The notes beneath the pieces are model-generated. The model had not been told where the DNA came from. It searched no databases and saw only the letters and a list, made by a program, of their open reading frames with translations. This document shows positions 9,255 to 17,511 of a stretch of DNA of 64,000 nucleotides, one piece after another (positions within the stretch are counted from its first letter, which is position 1; each line of letters opens with the position of its first letter). This DNA comes from Sphingobacterium spiritivorum. Lineage in GTDB: Bacteria; Bacteroidota; Bacteroidia; Sphingobacteriales; Sphingobacteriaceae. Location: the NCBI RefSeq assembly GCF_016724845.1, contig NZ_CP068082.1, positions 124,001 to 188,000 of the forward strand, given 5' to 3'. The position numbers and the translations under genes were made by a program.

Positions 9255-11117
9255 TTAAAGTGCTTTTACATTATCATTAGGCGTATAATCCATAAAAATA
9301 CCGCCATCCAACTCTACTTTTTTCAAGGATTGTTTGGCAGGAATACGCAAAGTTGTTTGTTTTGAATTTTTCTCCCATACCTGAGGAGTGTAATGTATTG
9401 TAGCAGATTTTCCATCCGCAAAAGTGACATGCATATCAAACGGAATTGCAAAACCTCCGATATTGTCTACTACCACCTCTATAATACCAGGTACAGACTT
9501 GACAGTGTTTATTTTCAGATCAATATAATTATTGCTGAAGAACCAGTTCTGCCAAAACCAGTTCAGGTTTTTCCCTGACCCGGTATTCATTGAATAGAAG
9601 TAATCCCAGGGAATCGGATGCTTACCGTTCCAGTTATTCATATAATGGTGTAATGCTTTTTTAAATAAGGCATCCCCCAGATAATCTTTAAGAGCAAGAT
9701 AAGAAAGCGCCGATTTGATATAAGAGTTATTGCCGTATCCCGCACCGCTAAGCTGTGAGCTCATGGAGATCAAAGGCTGATCCTGCTCAGCAGAAGGATC
9801 CGAGATCCAGCCTTTTACTCTGAAATCCTGAAACATCTTCTTAGTAGTAGCTTCACCGTTCTCATCAAGTCCGATCAGGTATTCAAAAGCTGTAGCCCAA
9901 CCCTCATCCATAAATGCGTAACGGGCTTCATTTGTACCCATATAAAATGGAAAGTATGTATGTGCAATCTCATGGTCCACTGTCTGGCGTGCATCCAGCA
10001 GATTATCCGGTACACTCGAATCATTGATCATCATCGGGTATTCCATATCCGCAAACCCTTGTACAGCAGTCATCGTTGTGTATGGGTACTCTACTCCCGG
10101 CCAGTGCCTGGAAAACCAGTCAATACAATATTGTTCCCACCCTACATATTGCTCAAAATCCTTTGTGCCTGATTTATACGCAGCCTGTACACTGACCCGC
10201 TTAGAAGGCAGCTGAACACTTGCAGCATCCCATACATAGTGGTTGCTCATTGCAAAACAAAAATCCGTAACCTTATCAGCCTTAAATTTCCATACGTTCC
10301 ATTCTTTTGGCTGAGTTACATTTCCCGATTTCATTTCCTGTTCATTCGCAATATGCATACGTGTATCACTGCTTAATGACTGTTTGAATCGCTTCAAAAA
10401 TTCAGGCATCAGTACCTCTTCCGGGTTCAGAAATGTACCGGTAGCCCATACCACATAATTTTTAGGGGCAGCAATGGTAAACGTATAATCATTAAAGTCA
10501 TTATAGAACTCCTGTCTTCCGTTGTGTGCCAGCATATCCCATCCGTTATAATCGTCATACACTGCAATTCTTGGATATGAATAAGCCACATAAAATGTCT
10601 CCGGATCAACCTGTCCTTCCCTGTCACTCTGTACAGATAAAGGATATTCCCATGAAATCGTAAACGTCGCTTTTCCCTTAGGCAAGATGGCATCTTCGAA
10701 GGCTCCTAAGGTTGCAGTTCCCCAATCCTGAGCATTTACCTCATATTGATTGCCATTCATGGCAAAAGAATGAATTTTTAATCCCGAAGTCAGAAAATCA
10801 GTTTCAGCATAAGCAGCTCGTGGCGAATTAGGTTTGTGTACATTATTATCAAAGCGAATCGCCACTTGTCTCAATGTATCCGGGCTGTTATTGGTATATA
10901 CGATAGTCTCCGTACCACTGACAATCTTTGTATTTGCATCCACTTTCACCTGCACATCATATACTCCTTTATTTTGCCAGTAGGCAGGTCCGGGAGCTCC
11001 GGACAGACTCCGCGTTCCACGTTCATAAGCCAGTTTAATATTTCGGGGAATATATAATTCCTGCGCAAATGCCGACAAAGCCAGCATAAAGCATAAAACA
11101 CTCAGTAATTTCTTCAT
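9255..11117 (-). CDS. M1 (gluzincin) family metallopeptidase
   Basis: Secreted or periplasmic zinc aminopeptidase-like enzyme of 620 residues. A signal peptide covers about 1-19. An N-terminal beta domain (about 45-310) precedes the catalytic domain, which has the zinc motif HEIAH (H382, E383, H386) and third ligand E405 in DEGWATAFEYL. QGFADMEYPMM (353-363) occupies the place of the usual GAMEN exopeptidase motif and is divergent, so substrate specificity may differ from classic aminopeptidase N. It is monocistronic, convergent with the barrel gene, and its upstream side borders the RAYT repeat array. Peptide turnover is the family role; the physiological substrate is unknown. Confidence 0.92.
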   Translation of the reverse strand: MKKLLSVLCFMLALSAFAQELYIPRNIKLAYERGTRSLSGAPGPAYWQNKGVYDVQVKVDANTKIVSGTETIVYTNNSPDTLRQVAIRFDNNVHKPNSPRAAYAETDFLTSGLKIHSFAMNGNQYEVNAQDWGTATLGAFEDAILPKGKATFTISWEYPLSVQSDREGQVDPETFYVAYSYPRIAVYDDYNGWDMLAHNGRQEFYNDFNDYTFTIAAPKNYVVWATGTFLNPEEVLMPEFLKRFKQSLSSDTRMHIANEQEMKSGNVTQPKEWNVWKFKADKVTDFCFAMSNHYVWDAASVQLPSKRVSVQAAYKSGTKDFEQYVGWEQYCIDWFSRHWPGVEYPYTTMTAVQGFADMEYPMMINDSSVPDNLLDARQTVDHEIAHTYFPFYMGTNEARYAFMDEGWATAFEYLIGLDENGEATTKKMFQDFRVKGWISDPSAEQDQPLISMSSQLSGAGYGNNSYIKSALSYLALKDYLGDALFKKALHHYMNNWNGKHPIPWDYFYSMNTGSGKNLNWFWQNWFFSNNYIDLKINTVKSVPGIIEVVVDNIGGFAIPFDMHVTFADGKSATIHYTPQVWEKNSKQTTLRIPAKQSLKKVELDGGIFMDYTPNDNVKAL

Positions 11118-11218
11118 ATAATCACGATTGAATAATCAAAAATAACTAAAGTTAACAGATTTGGAATGTCTATTTAACATTTAAGTAAAAGGTTTTAAAG
11201 ACAGAACTGATCTGATTT

Positions 11219-11796
11219 TGCTGGTGAGGACACCAGCAAACGCAGACTTATATATCGAAAACCGTAGCATAGACTCCTTCTCAAGTCAGTTGGCGTCCCC
11301 GCTAATTCTTAGCCACTGCACATAGATAACAACTTCATTGCTGGTGAGGAAGCCAGCAAACGCGGCAGCTCAACTATCATAAGCCGTAGCATAAACTCTC
11401 CCTCGCGTCAGTTGGCGTCCCCGCTAACTCTTAGCCACTGCACATAGATAACAACTTCATTGCTGGTGAGGACACCAGCAAACGCAGCAGCTCAACTATC
11501 ATAAGCCGTAGCATAAACTTCCTCTTAAGTCAGTTGGCGTCCCCGCCAACTCATAGCCACTGCACATAGATAACAACTTCATTGCTGGTGAGGACACCAG
11601 CAATCGCTACGGCTTACCTATCATAAGTCATAGCATAAACTTCCTCTTAAGTCAGTTGGCGTCCCCGCCAACTCATAGCCACTGCACATAGATAACAACT
11701 TCATTGCTGGTGAGGACACCAGCAAACGCAGCAGCTCAACTATCATAAGCCGTAGCATAAACTCTCCCTCGCGTCGGTTGGCGTCCCCGCCAACTG
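11219..11796. repeat. REP/BIME-like array 1 (five units) upstream of RAYT
   Basis: Direct repeats start at 11219, 11339, 11461, 11583 and 11705, so the period is 120 bp once and then 122 bp three times; the fifth unit is cut off after its second palindrome. Each unit has hairpin A (GCTGGTG-AGGA-CACCAGC, then AAACGC in most copies), about 45 bases of core, hairpin B (GTTGGCG-TCCC-CGCCAAC or CGCTAAC), and a conserved spacer with TAGCCACTGCACATAGATAA. Hairpin B on the other strand has a GGGA loop and is followed by a GACGC-type tail, so A and B are related palindromes in opposite orientation, as in bacterial BIMEs. Unit 2 has a damaged hairpin A and unit 4 a diverged core. Confidence 0.92.
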
Positions 11797-11844
11797 TCTA
11801 TTTATAACATTATGAAAACAAAATAATAAATCTTAAATTCAGAA

Positions 11845-12351
11845 ATGGTAAAAAGCTATCATATCGAATTTTTCACTGCAACTATTTTTAAATGGCAAAA
11901 TTTATTAATTGATAAACATAAATCAATTATTATAGAGAGCTTAAGATGGTTGGTGAAAAATAAAAGATGTAAGATATATGGCTTTGTTATTATGCCAAAT
12001 CACATTCATTTATTATGGAAAATAGAAGATGATGTGGAAAGGAATTCCGTACAAGGTGCTTTGTTAAATTATACTGCTCATGAATTTAAAAAGCAATTGA
12101 ATAATCAGGAACTGTCAGCGTATAAAGTCAATGCTAAGGATCGTTTATTTCAGTTTTGGCAAAAAAATCATATGGTCAAGGAGTGTTGGAGTGAACCATT
12201 CATCGAAGAAAAGTTGATATACATGCACAATAATCCTATTCAAAAACATTGGAAATTATGCGATTCACCTGAAAACTATTATTGGTCATCTTCGTCATTC
12301 TATGAATCTCAAGAAAGCCCATTTGATTTTTTAACGCATTACAAAGAATAA
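11845..12351 (+). CDS. REP-associated tyrosine transposase (RAYT, Y1/HUH family)
   Basis: A 168-residue single-domain HUH nuclease of the IS200/IS605-like Y1 superfamily. The metal-binding motif is MPNHIHLLW (H53, H55) and the candidate nucleophile is Y126 in YMHNNPIQKHW, followed by the RAYT-type tail PENYYWSSSSFY (142-153). Families of this kind cut single-stranded REP hairpins and are thought to spread them. The gene lies between two arrays of the same palindromic units (48 bp after array 1, 14 bp before array 2), which is the usual REP-RAYT association. Its sequence is visibly richer in A and T than neighbouring genes. No IS200-type ends or accessory tnpB are seen. Domesticated function rather than active transposition is inferred. 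Confidence 0.9.
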   Translation: MVKSYHIEFFTATIFKWQNLLIDKHKSIIIESLRWLVKNKRCKIYGFVIMPNHIHLLWKIEDDVERNSVQGALLNYTAHEFKKQLNNQELSAYKVNAKDRLFQFWQKNHMVKECWSEPFIEEKLIYMHNNPIQKHWKLCDSPENYYWSSSSFYESQESPFDFLTHYKE

Positions 12352-12365
12352 GTAACATTCTATTT

Positions 12366-12577
12366 TGCTGGTGAAGACACCAGCAAACGAAGACTTATAT
12401 ATCGAAAACCGGAGCATAGACTCCCTCTCAAGTCAGTTGGCGTCCCCGCTAACTCTTAGCCACTGCACATAGATAACAACTTCATTGCTGGTGAGGACAC
12501 CAGCAAACGCGGCAGCTCAACTATCATAAGCCGGAGCATAGACTCCCTCTCAAGTCAGTTGGCGTCCCCGCCAACTG
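12366..12577. repeat. REP/BIME-like array 2 (two units) downstream of RAYT
   Basis: Units start at 12366 and 12486 (120-bp period), in the same orientation as array 1; the second unit ends after hairpin B. The first unit shares the special core ACTTATATATCGAAAACC with the first unit of array 1, and the terminal unit ends CGCCAACTG as array 1 does. The array thus looks like the first plus last unit of array 1. Confidence 0.9.
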
Positions 12578-12627
12578 CTATAACTCAGTTTAAAAACTAC
12601 ACTTTCATAAGTACCGGGCTTATACTA

Positions 12628-12656
12628 AAAAAGCCGGATCAATGATCCGGCTTTTT
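12628..12656. terminator. Strong bidirectional terminator
   Basis: AAAAAGCCGGATC and GATCCGGCTTTTT form a perfect 13-bp stem with AAT loop. It lies just 3' of the minus-strand SH3 gene and also closes the RAYT/repeat region on the plus strand. Confidence 0.85.
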
Positions 12657-12673
12657 ATATGCTATGTAGAAAA

Positions 12674-13093
12674 TTACACAGACTCCAGATACTGCGCATA
12701 GCAATATCCTTCTTCATTATCTTTTGTGCGCACCAGCCACCACTGATCGTTTGCCTTGCTGATCAGCGTGATGATTTCTCCCTTTGCAGCTTTACCTACA
12801 ATAGGCTGATCCGTACCGGGCCCTTTACGAATATTCAGATTACTGTTTTCAGTAATTACACGTACTTCGCTTCCAGGTACTTCTGTAGCTACATCTACAT
12901 TCATCACGACATCTCCTGTCAGAAAATTAGGATCAATCTGTCCGTAAATATCCCAAAGTTTATTTTTCACTTCCGCTGTCGGAGCTGTTCCTGCTATACG
13001 AAGTACACCGTCCTGTTCAGCAAATTGCAAATCATTTATTCCTGATGCCTGAGCAGTATCTAATAATGCTCTGTATTTATCTTGTAATGCCAT
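12674..13093 (-). CDS. BON-like plus SH3b domain protein
   Basis: A 139-residue protein without signal peptide. Residues about 15-72 look like a BON domain (LQFAEQDGVLRIAGTAPTAEVKNKLWDIYG), and residues about 76-139 are a bacterial SH3 domain (VITENSNLNIRKGPGTDQPIVGKAAKGE, then QWWLVRTKDNEEGYCYAQYL). This is the layout of YgaU/Kbp-type BON-LysM proteins with SH3b in place of LysM. It lies 21 bp after a two-BON lipoprotein on the same strand, so both likely form one transcript. Function unknown; ligand binding at the cell wall or ion sensing as in Kbp are only analogies. Confidence 0.82.
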   Translation of the reverse strand: MALQDKYRALLDTAQASGINDLQFAEQDGVLRIAGTAPTAEVKNKLWDIYGQIDPNFLTGDVVMNVDVATEVPGSEVRVITENSNLNIRKGPGTDQPIVGKAAKGEIITLISKANDQWWLVRTKDNEEGYCYAQYLESV

Positions 13094-13114
13094 GTTAATG
13101 CTTCTTTAAAATAA

Positions 13115-13600
13115 TTATTTAACCGATAATCCCGAAAGATCTACTTTTTTAGGATTCAGATTATCCAACGCTTGTTTCAATGTTTTGATACGCGCCTGTT
13201 CGATTGTTCCTGTCACCTGAATGACCCCATCTTTCACATTTGCCGATAAAGCAGGAAAGTCCTTCATGACATCTGCAACATTCTTGACTAATGTATCGTC
13301 TACAGGAGTAGGCAATACCGGAGCAGCCTCTACAACAATGTTATTGACGACAGATTTAACACCTTTTTCTGCAGATTTTGCAGCAGTCTCCAGACTGATT
13401 TTCTCTTGTTCAGTAGCCACTGTACCGGACAGTGTGACAACACCATCTTTCACATCCACCAGTACATCCGGATTACCGCTTACAGCAGTTTCAACCTTCG
13501 TTTTCAGATCCGCATCCGAGATCTTGGATTTACACGAAATCATACTCATAGTCAGAAGTCCTGCCATGAATAAAACGGGAATAAATCTTTTTACATTCAT
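13115..13600 (-). CDS. BON-domain lipoprotein
   Basis: A 161-residue lipoprotein with a lipobox ending MISC (C23). Two BON domains follow, about 28-92 (DVLVDVKDGVVTLSGTVATEQEKISLETAAKSAEKGVKSVVNNIVV) and about 100-160 (LSANVKDGVIQVTGTIEQARIKTLKQAL). BON proteins such as OsmY or DolP bind phospholipid and help keep the envelope intact; that role is inferred here. It is first in a two-gene minus-strand unit with the BON-SH3b gene. Confidence 0.87.
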   Translation of the reverse strand: MNVKRFIPVLFMAGLLTMSMISCKSKISDADLKTKVETAVSGNPDVLVDVKDGVVTLSGTVATEQEKISLETAAKSAEKGVKSVVNNIVVEAAPVLPTPVDDTLVKNVADVMKDFPALSANVKDGVIQVTGTIEQARIKTLKQALDNLNPKKVDLSGLSVK

Positions 13601-13767
13601 AATTTTTTAATTTAACAGTTTTCTTATATTCAACCTTTACATCTTATACAGGTTCATACCCCAAAAGACTATGATACTAACAACTATAATTTCAATTTGT
13701 TTGTAAGGAATATAAGATCTTAATATATTCCTTTAATTGTCTGACGAATACCATTAAATTCAAAATC

Positions 13768-14178
13768 CTAACCTTTTCCCTTACCAATCAATTGTTTACC
13801 TATTGGTGATTGGGCCGAGACAACAGCATATTTATCCCCATCGATGACAAGTTGCCCAAGACTGGTTGCCACAAAATATGTAAATCTGTCTGTCACGACC
13901 AGCGCACCCAATTTACCAACTTCAGCCCCTTCCGGTTCGATCTTATTGATAATATCCAGTTCGCGTATTACTTCCGCACGTTGCTGCTGCAATCTGTTAA
14001 TATCCTGCTGAATCATCTCACGCGAAGTTTCATACTTATCCCCTGCACTACTCTTCGTATCATCATTAGCTGATTCCTGAGCCTGCACCAGCGCTGTATC
14101 AATTTCCAGCAGTCGTCTGTCAGTAGCCTGTTTGATATGCTTAACAAGATTTTCCTTTAATTGTAGCGGATCTTTCAT
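13768..14178 (-). CDS. GreA/GreB-like C-terminal domain protein
   Basis: A 136-residue protein with a coiled N-terminal half (about 1-80, with SAGDKYETSREMIQQDINRLQQQRAEVIRELDIIN) and a C-terminal beta half ending SAQSPIGKQLIGKGKG, which closely resembles the SPLGKALLGK end of transcription elongation factors GreA and GreB. No acidic tip pair of the Gre type is evident, so it may be a Gre-fold RNA polymerase-binding protein rather than a cleavage factor. Homologues are often labelled 3-oxoacyl-ACP synthase in databases; no ketosynthase motif is present, so that name looks wrong. It is divergent from the patatin gene. Confidence 0.7.
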   Translation of the reverse strand: MKDPLQLKENLVKHIKQATDRRLLEIDTALVQAQESANDDTKSSAGDKYETSREMIQQDINRLQQQRAEVIRELDIINKIEPEGAEVGKLGALVVTDRFTYFVATSLGQLVIDGDKYAVVSAQSPIGKQLIGKGKG

Positions 14179-14299
14179 ACCCGAAACTAAGATATTTTTC
14201 CGAAATACAAAGAATACTTTTATAGCACATACTTTGTGACTCAGGAATTACTTTTTTTTCAATAAAATTGAATATTTTCACTTTGACAATCCAAATATA

Positions 14300-15355
14300 A
14301 TGAAAAGAATACTTTCCATAGATGGCGGTGGAATCCGTGGTATTATACCCGGTCTTCTGCTGGTCAATCTTGAAGATAAACTTAAAATAGCCACCAATGA
14401 TCCGAATATCCATATCTCGGATTTTTTTGATTTTTTTGCCGGGACCAGTACAGGAGGTATTCTCACAGCATTGTTATTATGTCCCAGTGAAGACAATCCC
14501 AATCGTCCCCGTTTCACCACCCGTGAGGCGCTCAACATTTATCTGGATCATGGACCACAGATTTTCTCCACCACACGCTGGAGAAGATTTTTAAGTAAAT
14601 TCGGTGTCCTGAGTGAACTCTATGATGCAAAGATATTCGAAAGTGTACTCATGGATTATTTCGGAGATACCAAACTGAGCCAGCTCATCAAACCCTGTAT
14701 TATCACAGCTTATAATATTGAGTTGCGGAAAAATCATTTCTTCAGACAACAAAAAGCAATCAGCCACGGTGAGTCACGTGATTTTTATCTTCGGGATGTA
14801 TGCCGGGCTACTGCCGCAGCACCCACCTACTTTTCGGTTGCTGAAATATTTTCGTTAGCTAATATTCGTTATCCGCTTCTGGATGGTGGAGTATTTGCTC
14901 AAAACCCTTCAATTTCAGCCTTACTTGAAGTATTAAAAAACTTCAATACGTTCAAGATAACAGACATATCTATTCTGTCATTGGGTACAGGAGCAGCCCG
15001 GAATGCTTACAATTATGAAGATTTCAAGAAAAAATGGGCTATTTCCATCGGACCTGCTCTTGTCGATATCATGACAAGCAGCTCATCAGAGAGCACAGAT
15101 TATTTCCTTCGACAGCTTTTCAGGTCTGTAAAGCGTACCCAAAACTACATTAGGATAGAACCAAATAACTTATTGTCGGTAGAATCTTCACTGGACGCAG
15201 CAACCAAAAGTAATATTCAGAAATTAGAGTCACTTGCTGACCGTATGATAAGTGAGAATGAAGCTCTCATAGACAACATCGTAGTTGATCTTATTGCCGA
15301 CCGAAAATCCAGAAATCGCAAATCTGCCTGGAACTTTTTGAAGAATAAGGACTAA
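14300..15355 (+). CDS. Patatin-like phospholipase
   Basis: A 351-residue cytoplasmic lipid acyl hydrolase. The oxyanion loop is DGGGIRG (8-14), the nucleophile is S50 in GTSTG (48-52), and the partner Asp is D195 in LLDGG, so the Ser-Asp dyad is complete. There is no signal peptide or barrel domain. The compact single-domain form with DGGGIRG at the extreme N-terminus is like plant patatins and also like CapV effectors of CBASS, but no nucleotidyltransferase or other defence gene is nearby. It may be alone or lead into the SpmAB-like gene 31 bp downstream. General membrane lipid turnover is the cautious role. Confidence 0.9.
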   Translation: MKRILSIDGGGIRGIIPGLLLVNLEDKLKIATNDPNIHISDFFDFFAGTSTGGILTALLLCPSEDNPNRPRFTTREALNIYLDHGPQIFSTTRWRRFLSKFGVLSELYDAKIFESVLMDYFGDTKLSQLIKPCIITAYNIELRKNHFFRQQKAISHGESRDFYLRDVCRATAAAPTYFSVAEIFSLANIRYPLLDGGVFAQNPSISALLEVLKNFNTFKITDISILSLGTGAARNAYNYEDFKKKWAISIGPALVDIMTSSSSESTDYFLRQLFRSVKRTQNYIRIEPNNLLSVESSLDAATKSNIQKLESLADRMISENEALIDNIVVDLIADRKSRNRKSAWNFLKNKD

Positions 15356-15386
15356 AACACTACTTTTACGCTATCAAATAAACAAT

Positions 15387-16619
15387 ATGGCCTTAAACTA
15401 CGTATGGATAGCCTTCTTTATCATTGCATTTATTGTTGCGCTATGCAGATTACTCTTCCTCGGTGATACCGAAATATTCTCTCAGGTTATCAATGGCATG
15501 TTTGACAGTGCCAAGACAGGAGCCGAAATTTCACTCGGACTTGTAGGTATGATGACGTTCTGGCTGGGGATTATGAAAGTAGGCGAAAAGGCCGGTATGA
15601 TAAGCTTATTTGCAAAAGGCGTAAATCCCTTCTTTAGCAAACTATTTCCGGGAGTACCCAAAAATCATCCCGCAAACGGTTCTATCATTATGAATTTCTC
15701 CGCCAATATGCTGGGACTGGACAATGCGGCCACTCCTGTAGGACTGAAAGCGATGAAAGAACTGCAGGAACTTAATCCACAGAAAGACACAGCGACCAAT
15801 GCACAGATTATGTTTCTGGTGCTTAATACAGCCGGAATCGCGTTGATACCGACTTCTGTTATAGCATTGCGCCTTGCCAACGGAGCAGCCAATCCGGCTG
15901 ATATCTTTATTCCTTCGTTAATAGGTACCTTTATTTCTTTTATTGCAGGGATGATCTCCGTTGCTTTCTTTCAGAAGATCAATCTCTTTAAACTACCTAT
16001 ACTGATTTTTCTGGGTATTTTTGCCGGTCTCATGACCGCTCTGTATTTTGGTCTAAATGGCCTTCCGCCAGAGCAAATTGAGAAGATCACAGGCCTTATC
16101 GGAGGCTTACTCATCTTTTCTATTATTGTCCTGTTCATCGCTTATGGAGCAGCAAAAAAGATAAATGTATATGATGCCTTTATAGACGGTGCAAAAGAAG
16201 GCTTTCAGACTTCCGTAATGATTATTCCATTTCTGATTGCTATACTCGTAGCTATATCCGCATTCCGTACGACAGGCTGTATGGATTATATTGTCAATGG
16301 TATTGGTTCTGCTTTTGCAGCCATGGGCTTTGACACCCGGTTTGTTCCCGCTTTACCAGTAGGTTTGATGAAAACGCTGAGTGGTGGCGGAGCCAGAGGA
16401 CTCATGGTCGATGTCATGACAACATATGGTGCAGACTCATTTCAGGGAAGATTAGCAAGCGTAATACAAGGTTCTTCAGAGACCACATTTTATGTACTGG
16501 CGGTCTATTTTGGATCTGTAGGTATTAAAAATACGCGTCACGCCCTTACCTGCGGCCTGATTGCCGATGCCGTAGGATTGATAGCTGCCATTATAATAGC
16601 ATATATTTTCTTTGGTTAA
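15387..16619 (+). CDS. SpmA-SpmB-like nucleoside-recognition membrane protein
   Basis: An integral membrane protein of 410 residues, with hydrophobic segments throughout. The N-terminal half (FSQVINGMFDSAKTGAEISLGLVGMMTFWLGIMKVGEKAGM, then NFSANMLGLDNAATPVGLKAMKEL) matches SpmA, and the C-terminal half (DAFIDGAKEGFQTSVMIIPFLIAILVAISAFR, then PVGLMKTLSGGGARGLMVDVM and QGSSETTFYVLAVYFGS) matches SpmB, so this is the fused form common in Gram-negative bacteria. The names come from Bacillus spore maturation, but no sporulation is implied here; transport of a small molecule is possible. It lies 14 bp upstream of mgsA. Confidence 0.85.
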   Translation: MALNYVWIAFFIIAFIVALCRLLFLGDTEIFSQVINGMFDSAKTGAEISLGLVGMMTFWLGIMKVGEKAGMISLFAKGVNPFFSKLFPGVPKNHPANGSIIMNFSANMLGLDNAATPVGLKAMKELQELNPQKDTATNAQIMFLVLNTAGIALIPTSVIALRLANGAANPADIFIPSLIGTFISFIAGMISVAFFQKINLFKLPILIFLGIFAGLMTALYFGLNGLPPEQIEKITGLIGGLLIFSIIVLFIAYGAAKKINVYDAFIDGAKEGFQTSVMIIPFLIAILVAISAFRTTGCMDYIVNGIGSAFAAMGFDTRFVPALPVGLMKTLSGGGARGLMVDVMTTYGADSFQGRLASVIQGSSETTFYVLAVYFGSVGIKNTRHALTCGLIADAVGLIAAIIIAYIFFG

Positions 16620-16633
16620 CTTTAAAAATATAG

Positions 16634-17011
16634 ATGAAAAAAACAATAGCTCTGATTGCTCACGACGGGAAAAAAGCCGAAATGGTAGCCTTTGTCAAAG
16701 ACCATATTGAGTCCCTGAGACACGCACATCTTGTCGCAACAGGCACTACAGGCTCCTATGTACAACAGACCGGATTACCGGTAGAACTCAAATTAAGCGG
16801 CCCTAAAGGAGGTGATGCACAGATTGCAGCAATGGCGGCAGAAGGCCTGGTCAACGGTATTATATTTTTCAGAGATCCGCTGGGTAAACATCCCCATGAA
16901 CCGGATATACAAATGCTGATGCGTATATGCGACCTCTACAATGTACCTTTAGCTACCAATCCGGCCACTGGTGCACTTATTATTGAAGGATTATTGGAAG
17001 ATATAGACTAA
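16634..17011 (+). CDS. mgsA: Methylglyoxal synthase
   Basis: Converts dihydroxyacetone phosphate to methylglyoxal and phosphate, bypassing lower glycolysis when phosphate is short. The 125-residue protein is full length, with AHDGKK (9-14), the phosphate-binding ATGTTG (35-40), the catalytic Asp in SGPKGGD (D61) and RDPLGKHPHEPDI (80-92) carrying the conserved His/Asp. Spacing of 14 bp after the SpmAB-like gene and 33 bp before the OsmC gene suggests one transcript. Confidence 0.94.
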   Translation: MKKTIALIAHDGKKAEMVAFVKDHIESLRHAHLVATGTTGSYVQQTGLPVELKLSGPKGGDAQIAAMAAEGLVNGIIFFRDPLGKHPHEPDIQMLMRICDLYNVPLATNPATGALIIEGLLEDID

Positions 17012-17044
17012 TACGAGTACAGATACAGACGTTACATTGACCCT

Positions 17045-17446
17045 ATGAGCAGAGAAATTATCGTTACAATAGAACAGGAAAAATACAAGACAACAATTAC
17101 AGATAATGTAAATACGATCATTGTAGATGAGCCGGCAGAAGTTGGCGGGCAGGATAAAGGGTTAGCACCTACACAACTTTTACTGTCATCCTTAGGTTCC
17201 TGTAAAGCTATTACAGTCCGGATGTATGCAGATCAGAAAAAATGGGAGCTGGATAAAGTAATCATCCGACTTTCTTCAGAAGTGAAGAGAAGTGTGCAGC
17301 AGCAAACCACCTATATCAAGTGCCATATTTCATTTGAAGGCAATCTCGATGACGATCAGAAAAAAAGATTAGCAATTATTGCAGACAGGTGTCCTGTACA
17401 CAAAATATTATCCAATCCGATTGTGATCGACTCCAATATGCTTTAA
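17045..17446 (+). CDS. OsmC-family peroxide-reducing protein
   Basis: A 133-residue OsmC/YhfA-like protein. OsmC-type enzymes reduce organic hydroperoxides with two redox cysteines; here C53 (SSLGSCKAITVRMYA) and C116 (ADRCPVHKIL) are in the right places. The length and the DRCPVHKIL end fit the YhfA-like branch. It follows mgsA by 33 bp. Detoxification is the inferred role. Confidence 0.9.
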   Translation: MSREIIVTIEQEKYKTTITDNVNTIIVDEPAEVGGQDKGLAPTQLLLSSLGSCKAITVRMYADQKKWELDKVIIRLSSEVKRSVQQQTTYIKCHISFEGNLDDDQKKRLAIIADRCPVHKILSNPIVIDSNML

Positions 17447-17477
17447 TTATTTTACATTAATATTTTAAAGAACATTT

Positions 17478-17485
17478 TATATTTG
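17478..17485 (+). promoter_or_regulatory. -7 promoter element for coaA
   Basis: TATATTTG is an exact TAnnTTTG element 26 bases upstream of the coaA ATG. A matching TTTG -33 element is not clear. Confidence 0.5.
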
Positions 17486-17511
17486 CACCTCACAAGTATC
17501 GATATATACTG

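Noticed and set aside
11219..12577. CRISPR array
   Set aside because: The repeats are 120-122 bp, contiguous, nearly identical along their whole length and lack variable spacers; no cas gene is present.
13221..13610. 129-codon plus-strand frame
   Set aside because: It is antisense to the BON lipoprotein, and Thr/Ser-rich composition indicates a shadow.
14300..15355. CapV effector of a CBASS defence system
   Set aside because: No CD-NTase, Cap2/Cap3 or other defence gene is adjacent; the catalytic motifs are shared by all patatins.
15387..16619. Evidence of sporulation
   Set aside because: SpmAB-like fused proteins are widespread in non-spore-forming Gram-negative bacteria.
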